The notes under the pieces: model-generated
Databases searched by the model: none
What the model was told of the DNA's origin: nothing
What the model saw: the letters and a program-made list of their open reading frames with translations, nothing else
Translations under genes and position numbers: made by a program
NCBI GenBank assembly: GCA_963691655.1
Contig: OY829326.1
Span: forward strand, 23,300,878-23,364,877
Source of the DNA: Toxonevra muliebris
Taxonomy: Eukaryota > Arthropoda > Insecta > Diptera > Pallopteridae
Direction of reading: 5' to 3'
DNA length: 64,000 nt
Shown: one piece after another, positions 11,201 to 19,900 of the stretch
Numbering within the stretch: position 1 is the stretch's first letter
How the letters are laid out: the number at the start of each line of letters is the position of its first letter

Positions 11201-14200
11201 TAAAGTCCAAATCTACGAGTCTAAAACTTAAAAAAAAAATTTACCCCGAAAAAGAGTTGAGAAGAAAGGGTTAAATACAACAAAATTCAAATCATATCTT
11301 CTCTCATAAATGGGTACTCAATAAATACTCAGGTCTCTCAAACTGTTTCTCTCATAAATACCTTGGTCCCTCAAATTTTGGTAATTCCGTTTAATTAATT
11401 ACGAAAATATAAAACTGCACTTTTTGCAGTATTTATAAGAGAAACAGTTTGAGAGACCTGAGAATTTATTGAGAACCCATTTATGAGAGAAGGTATAATT
11501 CTGTTTGAACTTTTTGCATTTTTTTAGTAAGTTTTTGAATAGTTCATACAAAACTTTTTAATAAAAATATTCTTATGTGCTGAGGGTATTAGTAAATCCT
11601 AGGGGGAGAGGAGCTTTGAGAGGATAAAACCCTTCTTCACCCCCCCCCCCTCTCTTCCCCGCTGAAAATCTCCTATATTTCGATTGTTGATCATGAATAA
11701 CAAAAAAATTAAAGAGACGAAAAAATTAAAACGCCTTCCCGCAAATGCCTGAATCCCCTGGTGACCATGACCAATAAGATTTAGTGTACTCCAAAGTACA
11801 AATCAAAGTTTTGCTCCCTCTTCAATAGCCCTGGTTGACTAGTTTCTTCTTAGGCACTACTCATGTTCCCTCTGGGTAATTTAAACAAGTGGCGCCTAAA
11901 AATTATTAATTCAAATTGGTTACTCTCTTCTTTCTAAGAAATCATTATCATGTTGTTTTTGCTGTTTAATGATCTCCCCGGAGTTGTCGTTTATACATTT
12001 AGGTATAGTACACAAAACGATGGAATGATGGAAAGAAAGATCAAAAATATTAACTGCTTTTAAATTAATATCCTACCATTTTTCTTTGGATTTTCTTTTT
12101 ATGGCATGCATACGTACATACATAATGAGCATACAGCAACTGTTGATCATAATGGGAAAATATGAGAGTTTTTCCAATGAAAAAAAAAAATATCAAAATA
12201 CATAATTATGTTAATTTTAATGGGCTACCAATATACGATAGACAAATTTAGTTGGCCTACCTATGGTGTTAGTAGTCATCATAATTCGATGAATAGATAT
12301 AACCAACATCGCCGCCGATCGACGATGACGATCGCATTGCCTATTGTTTGAAAGTGTGAAATCTCAGGTAGATGCGTTCTCATATTTGTCAAAAAAAAAG
12401 TATTAAAAAATGTATGCGCGCACACACAAATCGAGCTTGGGAAATTTTTTGTCAACACTGTATAGAATTTGTTCTTTTATGAGCGCATTGGCGCCAGCCA
12501 GCGAGTAGTGATCAAGTCAAGATTCTTAAGGCTGATCTCTCAAGCGATTCAATGTGAAGTAGTGTGACAAAAACCAAAAAAAAAAAAATAGAGGTAAGAT
12601 ACAGCAGTAAAATGCCGCTGCTGCTGTTGTTGCTTCTTTGAAGATCACGACTCTGATTTTAGGTTTTCCCTGTAACATTATTGCGTACATGATTGGTAAC
12701 AACGTTAAGATACAGATCTCCTGCTGCGTTCTGAACCATAAATATAGATGACGCCACAAAATACCAAACAACAAATAACTATGAGTATATTGAGAATAAA
12801 CGAAAAAGTGTAGCAGAAGCGCAGATCATAACAACACAAGAAGTAGTAAAAAAAGTAAAAGGGAGACGCGTAAAAATATCAAGAACTTTTGCAGAAAGTG
12901 GAGGAGGAGAAGAGAAGCTTTTGTATGTGCGTTTCCTCAATATGCATGCACACACTTGTTGCCATCAATGAAGATTACCACACGTTCTTTTAAAATTGCC
13001 TCCACTTTGTAGGGAATTCCTCCTAAAAATTTGGGCACTAACTATGTATGCAGTTTTAAATTCTTTATGTATTTTTGATTTGTTTCGAAACGCATTGTGT
13101 GCAAATGCAAAGAGTTAATTGCAAGAATGTTGCGCCCGGTACCTAATGTTTATTTTAGTTCCTCTAACAATTTCAGGTGGATAATGAAATATCTGACCGT
13201 AAACCCTGTTTCTATCGAAATTTGTGAAAAATTTTAAGTTTTTTTTCTACTTTTAATATTCAAACCATCGGCGCTCGCTTCAGTTTAATTGAATCAAATT
13301 AGCAAAATTATATTACAAAACGAAATTATCTATATTTAACTTTATTTTATGAATATAAATTCGTCAAAAGAAAAATTATTGCTCCTGCGTTTAATAGAAC
13401 CTGAAGTTGAATCAGAACCAGCTCCTTTTGCAGTAGAATAAGAGCCCCTGAAAACGCAGTGTTGCCGTCTTATTTACTTCCTCATTACTTTCAACAGTGA
13501 TATTTACAATACCACTTAATCTTTCGATGAACTTGATGAGGATGAATTCAATAATTGTCGTATTAAGGAAGCATATTCAGAATCTACCGCTGATCGTTTA
13601 TCGGGCGATCGTATACCGGGCGGTAGTTCTTCGGACGATGGTTTCTCGGGTGTTAGTATATCGGGACTTTGTTTATCGGGTGTTTCTTTATCAGGTGTTT
13701 GCTCTTCGGGTGTTTGCTCTTCGGGTGTTTGCTCTTCGGGTGTTTGCTCATCGGGTGTTTGTTCAATTGGGGTTTGTTCATCGAGTGTTTGTTTATCAGG
13801 TGTTTGTTCATCGGGTGTCTGTTCATCGGGTGTCTGTTTATCGGGTGTTTGTTCATCCACTGATTTTTTGGTTGGCGATTTTTCATCAGGCAACAGTTTA
13901 CCAGGCGATAGTTTATCGGGTAATATGCTGGAATTAATAGAATTTCTGCGTTCCCAATACATATCCAATTGAGATAATTGCGATAATTTGTGTTTTTGAC
14001 GTTCATTCGATCGCTCTTGGCGCTCATCCTGTTGCTTTTGTTTAGATTTCTTCGATGTTGTGGGCATATCATCCGGATCGGAGTCAGCCAATTGTTCGTC
14101 CACAGGAACCGCAGGTTTCTTTCTTGGTGATGATACTTTTCTATCTCTGCATGCGTAACATCTGTAAGCATATCTCGGAAATTTTTCCTGAAGTCTGTCC

Positions 14201-17200
14201 AAGCATGTAAAATGAAAGTTTTTTTTACAGATAGCACATTCGAGTAAACATGGTCCTCTGCTTACTGAATTATTATCACAAACACTGCATTTAACACACT
14301 TTGAGCAATTCCATGCACTTCCCTTAGTAACTAGCAAATATAGGTAAACATGAGATTTTGGCTTGCACTTAACTGAGTAATTAGCACATGTTGTGTGTAA
14401 AGAAACTTTACATTTACTGCACGAGCTAAGTGGTTCCGCTTTTCCCGCTGGATTTTTTTCAGAATTTCCCGAACACACCATACACTGCAAATTGATGGTA
14501 GTTTCAGGAGGAGGCGATGGCGACAATGACGGTGATCGTTCTTGTTGTTGTGGATTAGGCATCACCTTGTGATAAATATTTCCTTCTTGTGTTATAAGAC
14601 CCGCGTTTAAAATAGGAATCATTGAGCTCCTAATCCTTTCTTTGAAATCAACGTTAGCTGCTAGTTCAATATCATAGAATTTTCGTATGTAATTCTCAAT
14701 CGTTTCTATAGTTGAACCCTCAGATTGATCCAAATCATCAACAGCTTTCTTTATCTCTTGGCACATTACGGTATTATGTTCAACTATAATTTCGGGTTTT
14801 ACTTTAAGAAGCTGATAAGAATCAACTCCAAACTTCTCTATCCTAGTTATTGCTCCTGTTGCAAGAACTTTTTCTAATTTTTCAATAATGAGCTCATTAT
14901 CGAACTTATGGTGAGATCTAATGATTCGGCAAATATTTGAGGCATCGGGACGTTGTTTACTGGATCGTAGTTTGGTAATTGCGTGTAGGATCCATTCCAG
15001 CCATCTATCCAGACTTACATCACCAGCTGGTGTGCTCATATTTTATTTTTGTATTGTAACATACAAAATTATTTTAAATAATATCAAATTTTCGAGCTGA
15101 CTGCACACTGCTTGCATTAGAAAGCAATTACAACGATCATAAAAAACAGTAGACTATTTCTCTGTCATAGAAAATCAACTGTTTTGATATTAACTGTACA
15201 TAAGACAGGGCCGTATTGAAGAAGAGGAGGGTTTTGGTTTTAAAACGTAATCTGAATGCGCTCTAAATTTATATGAATATACTTTTTTTATTTATCCTTT
15301 TACTCTATCTTTATTTCAATGAATATTTTGGTTAATTAAAAAAAAATATTCCTTATACAAAATTTGGGAAGGAGAGGGAACTCAACAAAACCCCACCATC
15401 CTCAACATGATGGGGTTAAAGACTCTTTAAGGGACAAATATATTTACAAAATTTGGATATAAGTTTATAATGGAACTTTAAGAGAACATGAGCATTCCAT
15501 ATGGACATAATATCAAAAAGAGCAGATCTTGGCAGTTATCATGAGCAAATGAAGGATATTGCCTAGGGGCTCCCCAAATATTTGCTGATTATTCAAATGT
15601 TTCGAAAAATTTTTAATATGTATTTCAAATCTCAAGGGTGCGCAATACTCACTACTTCAACTGGTGAGTGAAATAAAAAACTAAATCAATCACAAACTAA
15701 TGACAAAAAATTTTATTTGTAACCGTGACTAAAATGACGATTTAAGTTGTTTTCAGTACGAAGTACCAGAGAAATAGTTGATAAATTTTGACACCTGGGT
15801 GAAAAATACGAAATCTTGTTTTTATTTTTGTAATCGCAAATGTTTCCTATATATATATAGCAAAGGTTTAAACATTAAATTCGACTCTTGGCAAAACATC
15901 ACTTTCGCACATTCGTGATTTTGATTTATACCCAACTATATGTAATACAGCTTAATAAGTTTCAGTTTCAAATTAGGCTTGACACTATGACAATATGACT
16001 AAAGCTAATGAGTGAATGATTAGTGATTGATCGACTATTGACTAACCAAATTTAGTAATGTTTCGTTAGTCACGACTAAAATTTTAATTAACTACTTAGT
16101 TAATTGAAAAAATTAGTTGATTACACCTTACTCAGCATATGCCTATGGCACTCAGTTTATTATGGACGTGACATCATAATAAATAGATAAACAAATTTTT
16201 TTACATATCATGAAATAGAATTTTAAAACATTACAATAAACTGTTCTAATTGTCTTTTGGATTCGCCACTTTGCATAAACTAAATTCAACCTTCATAAAC
16301 TAATTTCAACATATCATTTTTAGTTTGCAAATGAATAATGGACATCGCCGGTTACTTAATAGTTTTTAGAAAATTATAAATGCAATTTTCTCAAATATTT
16401 GTTTTATTTTTTTACTTATGACAGTCTTGCAGAAAACGATCAACAAAATGTACTGTTTTACCTTCAACTAGTTATAGAAAATAGACATGACATTTTAATA
16501 TTTTAACTTCGTAACACTAATCAACAAATACAAATATTATGAAGAAATCACTGAAAAAATTGAGTCTTTACCCAGTCAAACCATGATCTTGTATGCATTT
16601 GCATTTTTCGTATATAAGGTTAGAAACACCTTCTTCACACTGTTACAACCGAAAAAGCGTGTGTTTTCTTAAGTGCATGCGCACTCAAAACTACCTGTTG
16701 CTACATTTGAAGGTGCTCGTATGTTAAATGTTTATTTGAGTACTACAACCAAGAAAACGAAACGAAAACGGATATTGTACACTTGCAAGAAGAACATCGT
16801 GATATTAAAAAAAAAACACAAGAGTATAAAGCATAAATAGGATGGCGCCACTTTATGATGCATGTAAATATGTGAGAATTTTCCGACTAAACGCCGGCGC
16901 TAGATGTTTTATATAATTTTATTTTTGTTGATGTTGATGTTTGAAAGCACTTAACTGTTCGAGTGTTTTATTTGAAAAGGACTTGGCATACATATAAAAA
17001 CGACGGACATACTATTTTTTTCAACAAACTATTTACACTACATATAAAAAATATCTTAATAAATATTAAAAAAAAAAAAATTACAAGAAAGTAAGAACCA
17101 TCGCAAAGATCACTGATGAGGAATCGTGGCGGGTTCAGAAACGGCTGTATGATTTGCCTGTCCTTTATGCATTGTTGCGACTTAGTCACTTTGTTACTTT

Positions 17201-17680
17201 GACAAAAAAAATGACATTTCATCTAAGCCCGTTAACAAACCTTGAACTGTTAAGTATGAATGAAGTAAGTCAAACTATGGAATATGAACAACTAGATTTC
17301 AGTTTCATAACCTCTAATAATTATCTATAATTTCAAGAAATGATAGAAACACTCACCTTCCACATTTAGTGATAATCATTTCGGTACCGATTTCATGAAA
17401 TTGTTTCCATAAATCATTTTCCAATACAGCATCTACACCTTGGAGTGTGGGGCGTGGTGGTAAAATCATATGATGAATGGGCATCATTGGCATGAATGGC
17501 TCTATAAAATAATGATGAAAATGATTTTTATTTTAGTATCCGTACAATTTTCATATATGCTAAGCCGGCGGTATTCTAGAATCTTTTCTGCTTACCTGGG
17601 ATACGCATCATATTTTGATACAACATTTGTTCAAAGTGTTGCTGTATTCTTATATTTCCCAATTCCATTATTGGAATCAT
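7588..17680 (-). CDS. Doc: Dorsocross-type T-box transcription factor, five coding exons
   Basis: Coding exons on the minus strand are 17596-17680, 17357-17501, 9350-9617, 8999-9136 and 7588-8289. Every junction has GT and AG ends and phases agree, giving 1338 nt and 445 residues. The T-box runs from about residue 55 ([20 protein letters not shown]) to about 242. Landmarks are [74 protein letters not shown] and [20 protein letters not shown]. The last is characteristic of Drosophila Dorsocross proteins in the Tbx6-related branch. Known role of the family: nuclear DNA-binding regulators of amnioserosa, dorsal mesoderm and heart, acting under Dpp signalling. After the T-box come a Ser/Asp-rich segment, a His/Ser/Ala/Gln repeat and a C-terminal FSILGIL motif. 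Drosophila has three tandem Doc genes; only one copy is present here and I cannot tell which paralog it is. Intron 2 (9618-17356) contains another gene. Confidence 0.93.
8290..8998 (-). other. Doc: Doc intron 4
   Basis: A 709-bp intron between phase-0 exons. Contains a poly-A run on the minus strand near 8420 and one GGCGCC site at 8509. No coding signal. Confidence 0.85.
8999..9136 (-). CDS. Doc: Doc coding exon 4 (T-box)
   Basis: The acceptor is tttttatag and the donor is CAG|gttaat. It encodes [20 protein letters not shown] through [11 protein letters not shown], 46 codons in phase 0. The TAYQ|NERIT junction is the standard T-box splice position. Confidence 0.96.
9350..9617 (-). CDS. Doc: Doc coding exon 3 (central T-box)
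   Basis: The acceptor ctctttcag is at 9618 and the donor is CAT|gtaagt. It encodes [20 protein letters not shown] and continues through [20 protein letters not shown] to [12 protein letters not shown]. This covers the T-box core that contacts the DNA backbone and the dimer surface. The exon ends in phase 0 after the His codon. Confidence 0.96.
9618..11290 (-). other. Doc: Doc intron 2, 3' part
   Basis: AT-rich, with GGCGCC at 9988. At about 10575-10680 imperfect copies of CTCGGGAATAAAAATTATTT form a short tandem array. A 15-nt perfect stem (ACATATTAACCCTTT with its complement near 10850) has a loop of about 60 nt. No exon recognised. Confidence 0.6.
11294..11496. repeat. long near-perfect inverted repeat in Doc intron 2
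   Basis: Arms 11294-11362 and 11429-11496 are reverse complements with only about three or four mismatches over more than 60 nt (core CAGGTCTCTCAAACTGTTTC). They are separated by about 66 nt. The RNA would form a stable hairpin on either strand. It could be a small foldback transposon or a hairpin-RNA/miRNA-like precursor. Confidence 0.85.
11497..13340 (-). other. Doc: Doc intron 2, between hairpin and nested gene
   Basis: A C-rich run at about 11640 with flanking GGGGGAGAGG resembles the interior of the hAT-like element at 22.7 kb and may be a fragment of it. GGCGCC sites at 11891 and 12490. A ccatcgccgccgatcgacgatgacgatcgc stretch near 12310 is unusually GC-rich for the area and could be regulatory. 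No exon seen. Confidence 0.5.
13341..13346 (-). terminator. candidate polyadenylation signal of the KAT6-like gene
   Basis: AATAAA on the minus strand, 170 nt beyond the stop codon, in an AT-rich stretch. It supports an independent transcript rather than a Doc exon, but is not proof. Confidence 0.35.
13516..15039 (-). CDS. KAT6/enok-like reader protein lacking the HAT domain (SAMD1-like WH, H15-like WH, double PHD, pentapeptide repeat)
   Basis: A single uninterrupted 507-codon frame inside Doc intron 2, on the same strand. Residues about 8-78 ([20 protein letters not shown], then [15 protein letters not shown]) match the SAMD1-like winged helix that opens KAT6/MOZ. Residues about 90-160 ([20 protein letters not shown]) match the H15-like second winged helix. 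Residues 186-297 form a double PHD finger with the full ligand series: C186/C189, C207/C210, H215/C218, C245/C248, then C251/C254, C268/C271, H276/C279, C294/C297. A basic Lys/Gln/Arg stretch and about 13 DEQTP-type units (about 395-460) follow, ending SSSSSSSKD. In KAT6 proteins a MYST acetyltransferase domain follows the fingers; none is found here. In the family the winged helices bind CpG-type DNA and the fingers bind acylated H3 tails. I infer a nuclear chromatin reader, possibly a retrocopy because it has no introns. Just past the stop the -1 frame stays open about 100 nt, so the true C-terminus may differ. Confidence 0.8.
   Translation of the reverse strand: MSTPAGDVSLDRWLEWILHAITKLRSSKQRPDASNICRIIRSHHKFDNELIIEKLEKVLATGAITRIEKFGVDSYQLLKVKPEIIVEHNTVMCQEIKKAVDDLDQSEGSTIETIENYIRKFYDIELAANVDFKERIRSSMIPILNAGLITQEGNIYHKVMPNPQQQERSPSLSPSPPPETTINLQCMVCSGNSEKNPAGKAEPLSSCSKCKVSLHTTCANYSVKCKPKSHVYLYLLVTKGSAWNCSKCVKCSVCDNNSVSRGPCLLECAICKKNFHFTCLDRLQEKFPRYAYRCYACRDRKVSSPRKKPAVPVDEQLADSDPDDMPTTSKKSKQKQQDERQERSNERQKHKLSQLSQLDMYWERRNSINSSILPDKLSPGKLLPDEKSPTKKSVDEQTPDKQTPDEQTPDEQTPDKQTLDEQTPIEQTPDEQTPEEQTPEEQTPEEQTPDKETPDKQSPDILTPEKPSSEELPPGIRSPDKRSAVDSEYASLIRQLLNSSSSSSSKD
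13660..13854 (-). repeat. 15-bp tandem repeat encoding DEQTP pentapeptides
   Basis: Within the KAT6-like gene. About 13 consecutive 15-nt units encode variants of D-E/K-Q-T-P ([15 protein letters not shown]). Neighbouring units are nearly identical in DNA (three successive EEQTP), which suggests recent slippage or unequal exchange. The open antisense frames over this block are a by-product of the repeat. Confidence 0.85.
15040..17108 (-). other. Doc: Doc intron 2, upstream of the nested gene
   Basis: AT-rich. CAGGGCCGTA at 15206 equals the terminal repeat of the hAT-like element at 22.7-23.6 kb, with a similar G-rich start, so an element end sits about 165 bp upstream of the KAT6-like ATG. 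GGCGCC at 16844. No promoter motif could be fixed for the nested gene. Confidence 0.45.
17109..17180 (-). repeat. dispersed repeat, copy A
   Basis: On the minus strand this reads ...CAACAATGCATAAAGGACAG GCAAATCATACAGCCGTTTC... then CACGATTCCTCATCAGTGAT. The same order of blocks occurs on the plus strand at 43504-43578 and partly at 48332-48386. It lies about 180 bp downstream of the exon 2 donor. Confidence 0.65.
17357..17501 (-). CDS. Doc: Doc coding exon 2 (start of T-box)
   Basis: The acceptor is ttttatag|AGCC and the donor is GGAAG|gtgagt. It encodes a Met/Pro/His-rich linker, then the first T-box strand ([20 protein letters not shown], then CGR). It joins exon 3 in phase 2, which recreates the conserved GRRMFPS motif. 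Confidence 0.93.
17596..17680 (-). CDS. Doc: Doc coding exon 1
   Basis: Starts at the ATG at 17680 and encodes [18 protein letters not shown] followed by ten more residues, ending in phase 1 at a CCCAG|gtaagc donor. The Met/Gln-rich N-terminus joins in frame to exon 2. Stop codons upstream in the same frame make this the likely start. Exon 1 is separated from exon 2 by an intron of only 94 bp. Confidence 0.82.
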
Positions 17681-17903
17681 TTTGATTGAAATGTTTGATA
17701 AAATTTTTGTTTTTAATAATTACTGTTTTCTTGCGTTTTCTTTAATCACTTTATTTATTATTTTCACTAATGTATTTTTTCTTTCATATCACTTTTCTAT
17801 AGCGAAAATTTCTTTTGATTTTAAAAACTTGTTTTTAATTTTTTCTTATTTTGTTTTTTCTCAACGTTTAACACTTCGTTTTTCAATTTACGCGCTTTAG
17901 TTC

Positions 17904-17933
17904 TTACTTATTTCACGTTCACTTCAAAACTGA
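17904..17933 (-). promoter_or_regulatory. Doc: candidate Doc core promoter (Inr plus DPE-like)
   Basis: On the minus strand TCAGTT matches the insect initiator, with the A (+1) at 17931. At +28 to +33 the sequence AGAACT matches the DPE consensus RGWYVT at five of six positions. No TATA box lies about 30 bp upstream. The predicted 5' UTR would be 251 nt. Spacing and motif agree with a TATA-less Inr/DPE promoter, common in fly developmental genes. Confidence 0.45.
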
Positions 17934-18030
17934 TCGTCGTCTGTGAATGATCTTTCTTGACTGGCTTTCAATCGAATCTAGTTTGAGCTACTCTCTTAAA
18001 ACTGGTTTCTGTAAAAGATAACTACTTGAC

Positions 18031-18064
18031 ACTTCTCTCCTCTCACACGCTGTCGCTCTCTCAT
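18031..18064 (-). promoter_or_regulatory. GAGA-type elements upstream of Doc
   Basis: On the minus strand a GA-rich stretch contains GAGAGAGCGACAGCG and GAGAGGAGAG about 100-130 bp upstream of the predicted start site. Such sites bind GAGA factor in Drosophila promoters and Polycomb targets. Function here is inferred from position only. Confidence 0.4.
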
Positions 18065-18099
18065 TTTAAATACGTTTCGTACATTCTGATTGGTTCACA

Positions 18100-19345
18100 C
18101 ACAATCTGCACATTTTTTTTCTTTCAGTTTTTCTTCCATGAATGCATGAATTCTCCATTTTGTTTTTTTTTCTTTTCGTTATCTTTGGTGCTGATGTTAA
18201 CGCTTGGTGTTGTTGATTTTCAACACCATATTCTTTGCCCGTTTTCTTTGAATGCTGATCGGTTGCTCCGCCCTTTCTTTGCTGTTGTTATGTACATACT
18301 AACGATTTGTTATTGTTATTGTTGTTCGTTACTTAATTCAAATACAATTTTAAAGTGAGATTTTCAACAGAGTTTCGACTGCGTAATTAAGAAAAATTTA
18401 AGCTGCTGTTTGTGGAAAAATGTTTGGTTATTGTGATTGTTGTTGTTGCGTTTTCCAAGGTTCTTCGTAGCACCCCGTTGATTTAGGTTTTCCCTACATT
18501 TTATTTTATATACATATGTTTTTTTTTCTTAGTTTAGTATTTCTTTACATTATTAATGGATAAAATGTTTGTAATCTCACTAGATAGAATTTTTTTATCT
18601 GCATCGCGTCTGTGGTATGTAATTATTTGTACATACTACGTTTATTTTTATTTTTTTATTTTTTCTTTAAGGTGTCTAGAATGGTGGTCTCGCGAGCTGT
18701 TTGGAATGTTGTACATACTAAGAATTGAGTTTCGTTTTTCTTAGTCTTTTTTATGAAGACAGGTGAAACATAAATTTTTGTTAGTTTATTTAATTGTTAG
18801 TTTTGTGCCTTGTAACACAAACGCGGTTAAGTAATACCATCATTGTATATATGTATGAAGGTATGTATTGTATGTAGTATGTTACATACTGTATGTATGT
18901 TTTTCGAATTGATTCTTTGCTTTGGGAAATGTCGAAATGTTGAATTTTTAATTAGGGGAGCCTGAATATCAAAGGAATATTTATTTGTAGAACTATCGTG
19001 TAATAATGTTTCTATTAGATAGTGAAATTGATGACTTGTTCTTTTATCATTATGATACGGAATACATTTCATTCAGTGGTTTGATATACAAGCATCCGCC
19101 ACTTCGTTTTGATGGTATAATTTTTTTGATTATGTGATTTACCTATTGCTCTTACTATGAATTCAACAAAAAAAGGATTAAGATCGTAGCGCATCTCGAC
19201 TATGTGGTGGTTATATACAAGAAGACCTGTATAACAATACATGCATTCAAAGAATGCTGGGGAAGAAGTGGAGTCTCCGTCCCCAAGTAGAGTTTCGGTC
19301 ATAAACAGCCATCATCAGATCAATTCTGACTATTCAAATCTAGTA
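18100..19345. other. region upstream of Doc, no gene recognised
   Basis: T-rich sequence with GTTGTTGTT-type runs and TATGTATG simple repeats (about 18840-18900). Open frames have no protein character. Likely to hold Doc regulatory DNA by position, but no site can be assigned. Confidence 0.45.
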
Positions 19346-19795
19346 TGGCGGTATGCTTTGTAAGAGAGATACAATCATCAAAAAGAAGGAAAGAATGCTC
19401 AATGGAAGCTTTAAACGTGCTAGTTCATCTGCTTCCCATCGATCGACATATGTGTATACCAAAACCATTGCAGCCTCAACCGTAGTCAGACTCAGAGAAA
19501 TAGAGAACTGGTCCGCCAAAAACTACGGATATAGTAGAATTCTATCACATAGGTATATTGAACTTACTTACCTTACCCATCACAGACTACGCAATACCCA
19601 AATTGAGCTTCACGAAGAGCTGAGACACTTTGTTTCTAACAAAAATAGATTGGAGCCTTCGAGATACAACTTTATAAACACGAGTCCAAAATGAAAACTG
19701 TGGGGCTGGTGTGGGAGCCTACTCAAAATACCTCAATATAGACGAATTAATTCGAAAAACTCTTGACTCAGTCTTAGAATGTCCTAAAAACTAGG
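19346..19795 (+). mobile_element. LINE fragment (I/R1-like), end of RT and start of RNase H
   Basis: The frame to 19694 includes TIAASTVVRLREIENWSAKN and YGYSRIL, resembling the region between reverse transcriptase and RNase H of I/R1-type elements. After a frameshift, sequence resembling NCGAGVGAYSKYLNIDE (RNase H entry) follows. No intact enzyme. Confidence 0.55.
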
Positions 19796-19900
19796 GTGAT
19801 CATACATCCACAATTCCCGGAGAGAGTCCCCCATTGAATAGCGTCCCTGAAATGTTCCCGATTTACTCAAAATGCTTTCGATTTGATAGGAAAAACATTG
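19796..19900 (+). repeat. dispersed repeat end (AGGGTGATCATAC type)
   Basis: CTAGGGTGATCATACATCCA followed by CCCGGAGAG... and CCC-GATTTACT resembles, in reverse orientation, 52965-53038 (GTGACCAGGCGTACC, GGACAGTCACGGATTT). The two look like copies of one non-autonomous element with short CCCGG palindromes. Confidence 0.4.

Noticed and set aside
13497..13937. Plus-strand 146-codon frame rich in [10 protein letters not shown]
   Set aside because: It is the antisense of the DEQTP repeat tail; the 15-bp period keeps several frames open.
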